This document shows positions 39,114-50,815 of a stretch of DNA of 64,000 nucleotides, piece after piece (within the stretch, counting starts at the first letter, position 1; every line of letters starts with the position of its first letter). Under the pieces are notes generated by a model. That model was not told the origin of the DNA, did not search any database, and saw only the letters and a list, made by a program, of their open reading frames with translations. Position numbers and translations under genes: made by a program. Source of the DNA: Plantago major (Eukaryota > Streptophyta > Magnoliopsida > Lamiales > Plantaginaceae); assembly GCA_026545765.1 (NCBI GenBank), contig CM048841.1:2822012-2886011 (forward strand), read 5' to 3'.

Positions 39114-39157
39114 GGGTTCTTTTCATCTTTCCCTCACGGTACTGGTTCACTATCGGC
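39114..39157 (-). rRNA. Large-subunit rRNA fragment (non-functional insertion)
   Basis: The complement reads CCGATAGTGAACCAGTACCG, then TGAGGGAAAGATGAAAAGAA and CCC. This is the universal core of bacterial-type 23S rRNA (about E. coli position 450), with three or so differences. It is too short to be functional. It is probably an organelle-derived fragment, mitochondrial by resemblance, carried inside the CACTA element. Longer flanking homology could not be judged. Confidence 0.65.
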
Positions 39158-40099
39158 CATGAAGGAATAGTAGGCATTTATTTTTAAGAAGAATATTTAA
39201 GAAGAAAGATCTTCTCTTCTTAATTCTTAATCACTCGGAACTAGGATTCCCAGGGAATTAAGTGTAATATGCCAGAGTTTCTAAAGAGGTAGTCAATAAT
39301 CTATATTATTGGTTTCATTTTCGTCTTTCCTTTCCTACTTTTTATATTTATAGAAGTGGGTAAGCTCTTACTTAGTAGTAATATAAAACGCACTTACCTT
39401 ATTTATTTACTTAATTTATAGTTATCAATTTACCTATGTATATATTTATTACTTATGAAATGAAATATCTAGAATGGAAATGGAATACGAAAAGTGAAGG
39501 CGGAAATGCATAGTTATTTATTTATTAAGTACTTAGTATAGTTTATAAAAGAATTCTTCCCTTCCATCTTTAATACTTTTTTTGTCTATTTTTTTTATTC
39601 ATCTTCTATCTAGTAATAAAGATATAAATTTGATGTAGATTCTAGCCATTTCCTAATTCTCTGCTATTTCATTTCTATCTAGCTAGTAGGGTTTCACGCT
39701 TAAGTCCAGGTCCGTATAGTGGTATCTCGTGAATCTTCAACCTTCGGCTCAACCTTCCTATTCGTGAAATTTCCTCCTAAGCCACAAGACACCGTGTACT
39801 TTCCACGTAATCTTTCACAAATATAGCATCAAATGCAAGATGCCTTAACCCTTTACCTTCCGTTTCTCCTAGTTGGGAGTCTTATTTAAGGAAATGTAGA
39901 TAAATTGCATTATCAAATATTCGACGAATATAAATTATCCATACCGAAGTCTAAAGTATGCAAACACAAGTAACTAGAAGATGAGATAGTGTCAAAGTAT
40001 GTAGCATAAACAACATAAGTCTGATGTAACTAAGAATGGGGAGGAGACGGTGGGTGGTACTGGGAAGAAGTGTTGAACATCTGGGTCAAAGTGTCCATC

Positions 40100-42060
40100 C
40101 GCTGAGCCATACGAGCCTATTCCTCAAGCACTTGCTGGTAAGCTGCCTTGGTCGCAGCTATTTCCTCGTGGAGAGGAGTCATCATCTGATGAACCTGGTC
40201 CTGTGTGAAAACATCAGATCGTGATCCTCCCCGGGACACTGAGAAGCTACTAGAACTCATAGCAGGGTCCAAACTTTCCAATCCATATGTTCGACCCTTG
40301 TTGTCCACTGGGTTGACGTCAAAGAAGATCTGGTCTTGCTCTTCAATTGACAGCTCATGACCGTCGATCATCCTCTCTTCCATCCTACTCTCCACCTCAC
40401 TCTGCAATTGTAAAGTGCATACGAAATGAGATGCAATTTTAGAAATCACTTATAAATACACAAATACAAATCTTAACCTTAAGAAAGAAACGTACCGCAA
40501 TACGCTCGGCCCTCACGTTAGTCCAAATGCCATTCTTCAGCTTAGCCTTCTTAAAGTGGTATATAGCACTCTTCGGATGTCCTCTATTGGCCTAAAAAAC
40601 ATATGTGTAAACAAGTAGTTAGTTGATTGAAATGAAAGCAAAAAATCTGTTATGTATCATATTCCAAGTCATAAACAACATATTTACTAACCTCGATCAC
40701 GTGATCTGTAACAACAGCTCGCGATCCATAATGATGTCTGGCAATGCCCGTACCATCTCGCGGCTCAGTCAAACGGTTTTGTCTGTTTTTGAAAGCTTGA
40801 TCCTGGACAAAGGATCCTTCCAGTACTCCCAAAGTGCCCACTCCTCATCCCCACCCAAGTTGGTTGTCTGCGTGTCTACTTCATTTTGTGAACCATTTTC
40901 CTATAGATGTCTGATCCTAAAGTCTCTTAAACAGAGTACAATTGGGGCACCAGGGCATTGGGAATGTAGTAGTCTTTCTACAACAATTCCGTACAAAGTA
41001 AAAATTACACCAGTTTAAAGAAAGATAACAATTTAAATATAACACCAAGTTTAGTGGCTAACATACCACTCAAATTGTGTGCAATAAGTTCATGAATAAA
41101 CACCAACATATCACCCAAGTTTAGTGGCTAACATACCACTCAAATGGCACAACAAGTTCATGAATGGTGACTAACATATCAAAAGTTTAGTGGCTAACAT
41201 ACCACTCAAATTGTCCTAAAATTGACTAACACAATCGTGACTAACATATCACCCAATTTTAATGGCTAACATACCACTCAAATGACACAACAAGTTCATG
41301 AATGGTAACTAACATATCAAACCAAGCTTAGTGACTAACATACCACTCAAATTGTCCTAAAATTGACTAACACAATGGTGACTAACAGATCACCCAAGTT
41401 CAGTGGCTAACTTACCACTCACAGATATAGTGGCTAACATACCACTCACATATATAGTGGCTAACATACCACACACATTAACACAACGATTAAAATAACA
41501 AATAAAGCATTCATTGTAACATTTAAGCTTACCCGCAACTCATCAAAGTAAAAGTGATTCATCCGGTCCGAGATGTTTGTCCACTTCTCGCCTCCATGTC
41601 CCGTCATCTCCTCATGCCCCTAAAGATTTTGCCGAGTTTATCCAAAGCAGCTGGTGGCCAACCTGTTATCAATGAAACAAACAAGAGACGAATATTCATT
41701 AGTAAAATCATGTAACATATATTTATCTTAAGTTATGTTCTACAAATACATAATACTTACTTGTTCTTGCCGTTGGGGAACAGCACCAGCTTCCCCTGAA
41801 ATGTAGCACCGTCTGTCAACGTGAGATAGGGACACCCGTCAGAGGGGTAGTCACCAGGAGCATGTGACGTAGAGGCTGGTGGAGTCTCTGGAACCTTAGA
41901 CTGGCTGCTGCTCCCACCAATATCATATCCGACCAGAGGACTAGTAGCTCCACTCATTTGGTGTCTTGCCCTTGAAACCTGATGGACTCCCCCTACCCCT
42001 ACACCCGGGAGGAAGGTATGTGGACTTCCTTTGGCGCGACATCTGCAAGAGCATATAAGA
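40100..42060 (-). pseudogene. CACTA accessory gene (transposase_24/Ptta-type)
   Basis: Exon-like blocks on the minus strand, 5' to 3', are about 42052-41758 (Ser/Gly/Pro-rich, from an ATG after a TTGCAG acceptor), 41680-41533 (EKWTNISDRMNHFYFDEL), 40990-40690 (EYWKDP, FKNRQNRLTEPRDGTGIARHH), 40592-40500 (RGHPKSAIYHFKKAK) and 40410-40117 (QLQSEVESRMEERMIDGHEL and a coiled C-terminus). The order and motifs fit the plant transposase family PF03004 found in CACTA elements. Frame breaks in the first and third blocks suggest decay. Confidence 0.6.
41050..41480 (-). repeat. Minisatellite in an intron of the CACTA gene
   Basis: The phrase GTGGCTAACATACCACTCA, or a near copy, occurs about nine times, spaced 35-110 bp and mixed with GACTAACATATCACCCAA variants. 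It lies between the second and third coding blocks of the CACTA gene. Confidence 0.8.
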
Positions 42061-42461
42061 AATTGCAGGAAAAAATGAGTTAGTAAAGAATACATGAATA
42101 GGCATGTAAAACATATACATTTGGCGAAGTTAACACACTACGTAATATAAGCTAAACTAACTACTACATACTTACAATAAACATGCAATTGCTCAAATTA
42201 GTCAAAATTAACAAAATCCCCAAATTTGGCAAAGTAAGGGTTTTAGCCAAAATACCTTCGATTAAGCGGAAGAAAGATGAAATTAATTGACCACCCGAAC
42301 TTCTTGTCCCACGAGCTTCGAAAACACTCCAAAATTGGCCGGAATGGTGGAGTTTTGGTCGGAAATTGGAAATGGCGAAATGAAGAAGAAAGGAGGAACA
42401 AAGAAGAAGCATAAATGAAAATGGAGAAGAAAAGGGGTTCTGCCCCGTTTCTATTAACATT

Positions 42462-42735
42462 CTAGCGACGGATCGTTATCCAATAGCGACGGATAGGCTA
42501 TCCGTCGCTAAAATCGGCTTCTTTTTAATTTTTTTTTCTTTTTTTTTTATGTTGGTCAACTTATTTAGGGACGGATAAATAAGGACGGATACAAATATCC
42601 GTCACCAAATAGCGACGGATATTTTTCCGTCACTAATTTGGCGACGGATTGAGCGAATTCGCTCAATCCGTTGCTAAACCTAGCGATTCGTCGCAAGGTT
42701 AGCGACGGATCAATCTATCCCCTGTCGCTAAACGG
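42462..42735. repeat. CACTA right subterminal repeats
   Basis: Copies of TAGCGACGGAT and ATCCGTCGCTA (near 42465, 42487, 42506, 42610, 42640 and 42700) mirror the left-end array. Confidence 0.85.
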
Positions 42736-42751
42736 GGGATTTCTTGTAGTG

Positions 42752-44584
42752 TGAGGGGTGTCTTTCCGGTTAGGGTCGTAGACAAACATGATAAGTATTT
42801 GGGGCTCCCGACGGAGATGGGTAGATTCAAAAAGGAGGTTTTTAGTTGGCTTCGTGAGAGAGTTTGGAAGAAGGTTGATAGTTTTGGCAGCAAACTCCTC
42901 TCTAAAGCGGGAAAAGAAGTCTTAATTAAATCCGTCATCCAAGCCATTCCCACTTATGTTATGTCTTGTTTTAAATTACCGGATTACCTCCTTAATGAAA
43001 TCAAGAGTGTTATTTCCCGTTTTTGGTGGGGGATGGGAAAGGAAAAAAGATTCATTGGGTTAAGTGGGACTCTCTTTGTGACTCTAAGCGAGATGGGGGC
43101 TTGGGCTTTCGTGATCTTAGGTCTTTCAATTGGGCTATGCTCGGCAAAACAGATTTGGAGGATTATTCTTTATCCTAATTCCCTTTTGAGTCGAGTCTTG
43201 AAAGCTAATTATTTTCCTACTACTGATATCCTTGATGCCTCACCGAAGTCTAATGCCTCTTTCACTTGGAAAAGCATGTGTGGTGCCTTGTCTCTTGTTA
43301 GAAAAGGAATCTGTTGGAGGGTGGGAGATGGTTCAAATATTCACATCTGGGATGATTGCTGGATTCCTAGAACTTATGCATCCAAACCTTTTACGCCTAA
43401 TCTTTTGCGTGTATCAGATTGTTCTGTGGCTTCTTTGATTGATACTACTTCTGGAACTTGGAATGTTGACTTGATTAGAAGTATGTTTTGGGATTGCGAC
43501 GTAAATGACATTCTTAAGATTCCTTTGCCGATGTCTGGTATGGATGATGTGCGAATTTGGCATCACACCAATCACGGCCACTACTCTGTCCGGAGTGCCT
43601 ACCACTTAGCTCGACAAATCAGACTTGAGATCCAGCAAAATAAATCTGGTACTTCCAGTTCTACTGACTGCCTAGACTGGAACTGGATTTGGCTAGTTTC
43701 TTTACCAAATAAAATCAAAATTTTCTGCTGGAGAATTATGAAGTCTGCTCTTCCTGTTTATACAGCTCTAAATAGGAAACGGATACTTCTTGATACCATA
43801 TGTCCTGTTTGCAATAACAGCCAGGAAACTCTTTTGCATGTGTTTAGAGATTGTGATTTTGCGAGGGTGTATTGGGCTATATCACCTTTACCTTACCGTG
43901 TTATTTCTTCTGATCATTGCCATGTTTCACAATGGATTGAACGGGTTCGTAAATGTACTACACGGGAGGATTTTGATTTCTTTATTACATCCCTTTGGAG
44001 CTTGTGGTACCATCGAAATAAAGTGGTGCACGAGGAAACCGGCTTTGATGCAATGGAAACTTTGGCGTTTGTTCAGCAATATATAGCCAGTTATCACCAG
44101 GCATGGTTGGAGTTCCATAGCCCGAGACCACCGGAGACGAAACCACCTTGGCAGCCACCACCAGCCGGGACTGTGAAGATTAACTATGACGCATCCCTGA
44201 AGCCAAACCAGACCGGTACCCAGGTGGGGGTAGTAGCTCGAGACAGTCAAGGAAGGATTTTGGCATGGAGATGTCGAGCTTTTGATCATATACAGAGTGT
44301 AGAGATTACTGAATCACTTGCCGCTAGATGTGCAGCAGAGTTGGGTTATGAATTGGATCTGCACCATGTCATTCTTGAGGGAGATTGTCAAAATGTGGTG
44401 AATATACTTCGAGAACCTGATATCTCCATGTCTGCAGCTGGGAATATTATTGAAGAGACTAAATTTATTTCTTTAGTTTTTCATTTCTAGTACTGTTGGC
44501 TCTTCCAGCCTCCCAGTTGTAAACCCAGATGTTCCCTGATTTTGTGATGATATAAATTTCCATTTACTCAAAAAAAAAAAAAAA
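42752..44584 (+). mobile_element. LINE retrotransposon, 3' part with poly-A tail
   Basis: The LINE frame resumes immediately after the CACTA element and stays open to the stop at 44490. It encodes the RT thumb region (KYLGLPTEMGR, SFGSKLLSKAGKEVLIKSV), a zinc-binding RT-associated domain (YSVRSAYHLARQ, WLVSLPNKIKIFCWR, CPVCNNSQETLLHVFRDC) and a C-terminal RNase H-like domain (NYDASLKPNQTG, ARDSQGRILAWRC, LEGDCQNVVNIL). A short 3' UTR ends in a 15-bp poly-A run (44570-44584). The tail abuts the segment duplicated at 53.15 kb, which marks the insertion point in the SPH1 upstream region. Confidence 0.88.
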
Positions 44585-45640
44585 TAGAAATCATTAATAC
44601 TAAATTTGCAGTAAAAGAAAAATGGATAAACTTTAATAAGCCATTAACGAGTTAAGATTATTACAAAGAATAAAAGACAATCTCATTTATCATTTATGAC
44701 CAGTCATGATTTGAACAAAATGTTCAACTATATAAACACCAACTCATTCATTCAATCATCAAGTAAATCAAATATCATGGCTAATTTCTCTGTCACAACA
44801 AGATCCTTGATCATCTGCATTACCCTAGTGACATTGTCACTTCATCTGTGTAGCCCTGCCAACTCCCAAGAGGATCCGTTCGTAGCATCAATCATCTTCA
44901 TGAATCGCCTACGAACTCCACTTAAATATATATGCCAAAACAACCATGGTTTGGATTCAGGAATTAGAAGTGTGGATGTTGAATCTGAAGATGCATGGTA
45001 CACAGAAGTTGCATCTATTAGGATTCCACCATTCAGATGTAGATTAAAATCTGGGGCGAAAAAGATGGAATTGTCAGAAGGGTTCCTCCTTACGAGCAAT
45101 AGGAATGTATATTACCTTGTGAAGCGTAATGCGGTATACATCAACAGGGTTAAGGTACGGTTTCCAGGAAACTGGAGTGAAGTCGACACCTGGTAATGAC
45201 AAGCTTGCAACATATGCAGGAATCCTATGTTAATTTTCTTGCTGTTAGTTGACAATTTTATGAAATTTCTTAATATGAAATTTATATTTTAATTCGAGTA
45301 AGACTCGTGATCTTCTTAATAAAAAGGAAAATCATGTACCTCTTATCATAAGTGTATGTCACAATCGTCTTATTTATACCAATGACAACTCTAGTGACGA
45401 AGCTATGATCCGACAACCAATACCTCGGTGACTTGGAGCTCCGTCAACCGGATATTTACTATTAACATTAATTAAAAATAAAAGGGAGCTAAAATTGAAT
45501 TAGGTAGACGTTGATGGACAATTATGGAGAGTTGAATGCATAAACTGTGATTTTAAAGGATTCGAGCAAGTGTGCACACTTTTAAACAACATAGATATAT
45601 TCATTGCAATTTAAAAGGCATGAAAGTTATAGTTATGTAC
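44585..45640 (+). repeat. Segmental duplication, copy A (carries SPH1)
   Basis: From AATCATTAATAC (44588) through the SPH1 gene to about 45600 this segment is similar, with small gaps, to 53150-54430. Shared words include GCAGTAAAAGAAAAATGGAT upstream, TATATAAACACCAAC before the gene and GACAACTCTAGTGACGAAGC downstream. Confidence 0.85.
44777..45196 (+). CDS. Secreted S1-like protein (SPH family), paralogue 1
   Basis: Single-exon gene, 139 aa. The start is ATG 44777 because the signal peptide (hydrophobic about residues 9-25, cut near PANS/QED) begins there and a TATA box lies at 44728-44737; an upstream in-frame ATG (44696) would precede the TATA box. The mature part resembles plant self-incompatibility-S1 homologues: VASIIFMNRL, a YICQNNHGLDSG stretch, IPPFRCRL and a C-terminal YYLVKRNAVYIN strand. 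Only two of the four usual Cys are present, and the C-terminal Cys pair is replaced. SPH proteins are small secreted proteins of mostly unknown role; the Papaver members act in pollen rejection. Paralogues are at 51.9 and 53.3 kb. Confidence 0.65.
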   Translation: MANFSVTTRSLIICITLVTLSLHLCSPANSQEDPFVASIIFMNRLRTPLKYICQNNHGLDSGIRSVDVESEDAWYTEVASIRIPPFRCRLKSGAKKMELSEGFLLTSNRNVYYLVKRNAVYINRVKVRFPGNWSEVDTW

Positions 45641-47640
45641 ACACACATATATATATACATAGTTTTTAAGATTGTTAAAATAATTAAAAAAAGGTCGAGC
45701 AAAAATAAAAGCTACATATGGGACCATTTGATATAAGTGAGTCTTCCACGATAGAATCTATATAATATAATCTATTAAGCGAAAAAGATTTGGAGTCATT
45801 CTAGAGTGTCCACCTCAAACAATTATGTGGCAAATCCCTATTCTCTTATTGGTTTAAAAAGTTCTTGGCTGGCAGAATGAAATGTTCTGATTGGTTGACA
45901 AAAATGTTGGGGCTAACTATGATATTTCTTAGCTCACTTATCGATTCCCCGTGGTACCATATTATGTCATTCTTTACTTTCTAACAGATTATCCAAATTA
46001 TTCCATGGATCGATTCTTAAACATTTTTAGTCCATTCATCAGAATCAGAATATATAGGCCTGACTGCTCATCATTGAGATTCATAGTTCACACCCAATGG
46101 ATTTGAAGAATCAATTCAAACAAGAACACTTTCGACCTCCAAGATTGAAGATTTAGTTTTTGGGACCAAGGTGTTGAAGGAGATCCATTCACCAATCCTC
46201 CACCTATATCATTGATCTACTCCCATCCACCATACCAGTAGGTTTCTTCTGCAAATTGACAAAGCTAATGGATGAAGATATGCAATCGATTGTCTTGGGT
46301 AATTGATTATCCTCTTAATTATATTCTAAACGCTCCAATACAAATCAACTCTCTGTTAATCGCTTGATTTCCGCAATATGAAACAAGGAAGCGATGTCGT
46401 TGTTGCAAAACATTTCAGGTACGGTGATTGCTCTTTCCCTCATCTTTTGTCTTTTCATCGGTAGTAATCCCCATTTTCTTCCTTTGGTTCTATCTTTCTG
46501 TTTCAAGATCATATTATCATATGCAATGGAGTTTTGCCGAAGTGGTAATAGTGTTTTCTTCTTATTCACGTTTTATTCAAAGTTTGTTTAGTTTAGCTTA
46601 GCTTTGAGTATTCATCTAATAGAGTCTGTTTTATGTTTACCAACAATCTTGTGCTTACTATATTTGATGCAACGATTTTTGTGCTTATGGAAATATAAAT
46701 CAAAGATTGAGGATTCTGCTGGACATTGCAATTAAGGTAGAGAAAATAATGCTCATGGTTGTTTTTGGAGAAGTTGGCGTTGTATAATCAATCTTATGTT
46801 ATTACATTTTTAGTGAGATTCCATAAGTATTTGCAAAGTTAGTCATGTTCCCATAATTTGTTTCTTTGTTAAATCGTTTCTTTTCGCATTTGATTAAGAT
46901 ATTCCGATGTACCGATAGCTGGCTGACATTCCGATCAAAGATCATAAAGATTTTCTAAGGTTTTTCCAGATTTTTGTTTCCATTATAATGGGTTGTTTCT
47001 ATTCAAAAGTAGTTTGTTTGTTTCTATTAAAAAGTAAAATTTGACCATCACTACGTTTTTTTCTTATTAATGGAACATCCTGTTTATGTGGTGTTCTTTT
47101 TTATACATTGTTTATGTATTTCCAAGTGATTGATGTATAAATTTACTTTATAATATGATGTGCAAAGTGAATATATAATTGAAAACCCTATGCCTACAAT
47201 GTGTTGAGTGAATGTCTCCAATGGATTTATGCAGAAAAGCAAACTTGACAATGAGAATTATTGGTGACATAATCTGGAGGAAGAGGTAGAAGAGTTGTGC
47301 TTCTGTTTAAGTTGTGCATTTCATATTCTAATTTTCTAAACAATGATTTATAGTCTCTTTCCTCTCCCAATCGTCAAATCCACACTATATTCACCAATGT
47401 CACTTTCACTCACAAGTGTGCTCTAAAACCGAAAGTTATATACAACATTTAATCCAAGTCTTTGATGGGGTTCAAAAATGTAATTTTTCTGTCTCATTCC
47501 TGGTCTAAAACAGATCGTGTCATTGTTCATTCACTCTTTCATGATGATCAGGTCTATGATGTGCAAGAATCCATTCAGTATAAATGTTCACAGATATATC
47601 ATTGTCTTCAAAGTTGTGCATATTGTATATAGTAGCCCAC
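45641..47640. other. Intergenic, no gene recognised
   Basis: Short open frames at 46345-46591 on both strands show no motif. A C-rich element-like boundary near 45790 was not resolved. Some of this may be the 5' part of the LINE fragment that follows. Confidence 0.45.
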
Positions 47641-47649
47641 ATCCACCTG

Positions 47650-48295
47650 ATAAGCCCACGGTCTAGACTCCACCTGCTAATGGAACAATCAATGTCAATT
47701 ATGATGCCTATGTTCGTACTTCAGAAACTGGAGCAGGTATTGGAATTGCAGCTCGGAACGCGGATGGGACAATTATAGCTTGGAAGACCTTGATGATTTT
47801 GCACTTAAAGGATCCAGAAATTGCTGAAGCCGTCATTGCAAGGAGTGTAGTTGTATTAGATGTGGAACTGATCGCCCAAGATGTTCATGGTGATTGAAGG
47901 AGATTGTTTGAATGTAGTAAACCATCCCTTTCAACTGTTGGAAGCTTGATTCAGGATGTTCAAATTCTTGCTCCAACCAACGGTGTCTTTTATATAGATA
48001 TCATGAGTTAGCCTTTGGTTTTGAAAGTTGGGACATGTTAGTTGGGTTTCTTTTTGTCTTTGTATTAAAGTACTGGCCATACAAAAATGAGGGGGTTTGT
48101 GTTAAAGTACTGGCCGGCCATACATAACTGAGGGGTATTGTTTTTGTATTGTATTAAAGGTTGAGGAAGTAGTTGTCTGTTTGCATAGGTTTGGGAATTA
48201 TTTCCAATCCGTGGTTTGTAATTTGTGAGCATTACTTAATGCTCCTGCAATCTTTGCGAAGTTTCATTAATAAATTTGTGTCGTTCAAAAAATAA
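47650..48295 (+). mobile_element. LINE 3' fragment with RNase H-like remnant
   Basis: Around 47670-47900 the plus strand encodes TINVNYDAYVRTSETGAGIG, then ARNADGTIIAW, and EIAEAVIARSVV, the RNase H-like domain found at the C-terminus of plant LINE ORF2, as in the copy at 44.2 kb. Frame breaks follow HGD. The fragment ends with a 3' UTR near 48290 (TTCATTAATAAATTTG). It is 5'-truncated. Confidence 0.7.
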
Positions 48296-48540
48296 ATCAA
48301 TAAAAATATATAGTGCTAAGGTCCTTGAGTTTATTTAAATCAAGATCTCGGGTTCGAGCTCTATGGATGTATAAAACGCCACTGGGAGAGCCTTACCTAA
48401 AAAAAGGCCTGATAGTGATCGACTAGATTAGTCACAGCTATCGGATACGAGTAGAACTCGAAAAAAAATACTTTTTTGAGTAAACTATCACAATTGATTT
48501 TTGAGTTATTTTCGGAGTTGTAAAAATTAATTAAATGGTA

Positions 48541-48801
48541 CTCCCTCCGTTTCACTAAAAGTGAAACAATTGTATTGGACACAATTTTTAAGGAAAATGT
48601 ATAGAAGTATGTGGTCCCCAAAAATATGTGGTGGTGAATGAGTATGAGATATTAATTGAGTGAAAAAGTACATGCGGGCCCGAAAATGTGTGGTTAAAAA
48701 TGAGTTTTATTATAAAACTAATTTCCATAAAAGGAAATGTAACACTTTTAGTGAAACACCCAAAACGAAAAATTGTAACACTTTTAGTGAAACAGAGGGA
48801 G
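48541..48801. mobile_element. Stowaway MITE (well preserved)
   Basis: Flanked by TA (48539-48540, 48802-48803). The left end CTCCCTCCGTTTCACTAAAA is nearly identical to the inverted right end CTCCCTCTGTTTCACTAAAA; pairing extends about 30 bp. It is 261 bp and non-coding. It is the cleanest Stowaway in the window. Confidence 0.9.
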
Positions 48802-48803
48802 TA

Positions 48804-50239
48804 CTATTTAGAAGTGTACTTTCATAAAATACTTTTTTCAGTAAACTCAAGAATAATTTGTGGTCAAAATCGGCATTAGAAAGTGCTCAAAAATCAAATA
48901 TGATATCTGTACTACTACTATAATTTATTAGTTCAGCTCTTAAGAGGTGAAATTATTAACTTTTTTTATTTACTTTGTAATAATATAGTAAAATTGTTTA
49001 TATTGATAAAGTATCACCTGTATGGAAAAAGTAAGAGAGTTTCCAAAATAACTATAGTCAGTGAACTTCTATCAAAAGAAATGTTAAGCTTAAAAAGAAT
49101 AGTTCGTTTTGGCAAGATGTTATGCCTTGAGTGAATGAAGGGTGCATGTAGTAAAATATATTATTTTCTCTGGTAAAAAATATGTTTAGTTAATATAATT
49201 ATTTAATTTTAGTATTAAAAACGTCAAAGATGGGTTTGATCATACCTCTTACTGTTTGGAGAAGTCAACTGTGTTTCGAAGTGTTGACGTCCGTATTTTA
49301 TAGTTATGATTCCAAAAGGATAAATTTGGAATAAAACATCTTGAGGTTATCCTTATGGACAAAGAGGTAAATTTGTGTTCGTAACTATAATTTGTACTTC
49401 CTCCGTACTTGAAATAGCTTTCCACTTTGACTTTTCGCAGTCAAAATTTTCCAACTTTGACTACGAATTAATCTTAAATCGCAAATGTAAAATGTTCAAA
49501 TAAATTATATAATGAAAATTTAGTCTCTAAAGTTTCATTATATAAAAAAAAATTGTTCGTTGGTAGGGTCCAATCCCACCATTCTAAAAGCCTGAATGGT
49601 ATGTACACATACTCTACTTTCTCATACCATATTCAAAGTTAAAGGATATTAGTCCAGGCTTAAATCCATAGGAGGTTGCATGAAAAGTGATGGGTCCAAA
49701 TTGTTATGTAAGGGTGAGTCCGAGTATGATCAGGTTAACTTGTCTTCATATAATTTTTATCCAAAACTAAATTTAAAACCAACCCCCCATTAGTCAAATA
49801 TTCAACAAATGCCTCATTTAAAATAAAATAAAATGAAGGAACACTTGATTGGAGCTCCGTCACGAGCTTCCATGGAAACTCCGATCTATGGTGACCGGAG
49901 TGTTTTTTAAAAAACAAAATTATTTTTTTCCTTCTTAAATTGAGGTGGTGTTTCATGGTGATGGAGTTGTTGGTGGTGGAGCTGTTAGTGGTGGTTCGTG
50001 GTAGTGAAAATTGAAGAAGTGGTGGACGGGTTGTGGTAAGTGGTGGTGGGAAAGTTTGGAGAAGATAGACAAATTTGAGGTCTGAAATGTAAATTAGAGA
50101 AGAAATTAAATGATAAGACTGAAAATAAAAGTTAAATTAGAAAAGATAAATAAAGATAATGTTAAAATGAAATTAAAATGAAATAAGAAGTGGTGGACGG
50201 GTTGTGGTGAGTGGTGTGGATGTGATTGATGTTTAAAGT
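48804..50239. other. Intergenic with Stowaway fragment
   Basis: CTTCCTCCGTACTTGAAATAG at 49397 looks like one Stowaway end, but no inverted partner was found. TGGTGG-rich DNA at 49940-50060 is partly repeated near 50185-50215. There are no genes. Confidence 0.45.
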
Positions 50240-50815
50240 AATTTCTGGTTTGACATATTAAATGAGATCAATGGATATGTTATGTCAAAAGTGTCCGGTG
50301 AATGTCTCAAGTCCTTGAGTGTGGAAAGACTAAGCGAGGTCAATTACATTGTGAATGAATTGAGAGATGGTTCCCAAAGAGTCACTCCGTACGATTAACT
50401 GCTTAGGATTTTCTAATGATAGGATCATACTGACGGTTGGATATATGATTATGCTTTTAAGGAATAATGAAATGATCCCGGTAGTGCAATTGCAGAATTG
50501 AAGCAGGATTGATATCTAGAATAAATGTTGGCCAAAAAATTGTAGTAATTACTAGGAAGATAATGATTTCATTTGACGAGATGAAGTTTCCAGTCACTTT
50601 TGATAGGCGACAATATTTTCATCACCGAGATGTTCTTGCACCGACCAATGATATAGCAGATTATATCAAACAATATGATCTGTCATTAATGCTCGAGGAT
50701 TTATTGAGTGCTTCAAAATCCGTAGAATTATGTCTAATAGATATGGGGCCTTGAACCTACGTGCATATGACTTCGTTTCTCAGGAGATTCCGAACGATTA
50801 TCCGGCGATAATGTA
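50240..50815 (+). pseudogene. Helitron helicase remnant
   Basis: Three short stretches resemble plant Helitron (Pif1-like) helicase: EINGYVMSKVSGECLKSLS (about 50250), INVGQKIVVITRKIM then FPVTFDRRQYF (50515-50620), and DVLAPTNDIADYIKQYDLSL (50630-50690). In intact Helitrons an LAPTN stretch precedes the RRQFP stretch; here the last LAPTN block follows it. So the copy is rearranged or joins two fragments, and it has many stops. No Helitron ends were identified. Confidence 0.5.

Larger units (their letters stand above)
38666..42751 (-). mobile_element. CACTA (En/Spm-type) transposon, 4.1 kb, inserted in the LINE
   Basis: The terminal inverted repeats are left CTCTACAAAAAAATCC and, inverted right, CACTACAAGAAATCC. 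They are flanked by a 3-bp target duplication TGA (38663-38665 and 42752-42754), exactly as expected for CACTA elements. Both ends carry many subterminal TAGCGACGGAT/ATCCGTCGCTA motifs. The interior has a minus-strand gene of the transposase_24/Ptta type (about 42050-40100) but no TnpD-like transposase, so it is probably non-autonomous. Removing the element with one TGA copy leaves the LINE frame continuous. Confidence 0.92.

Noticed and set aside
39114..39157. A functional rRNA gene
   Set aside because: Only about 44 bp of the LSU core is present, inside a transposon.
43414..44289. Antisense ORFs opposite the LINE
   Set aside because: Shadows of the intact LINE frame.
48300..48450. tRNA gene around GGGTTCGAGCTC
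   Set aside because: No acceptor stem or anticodon arm; at most a SINE-like box B.
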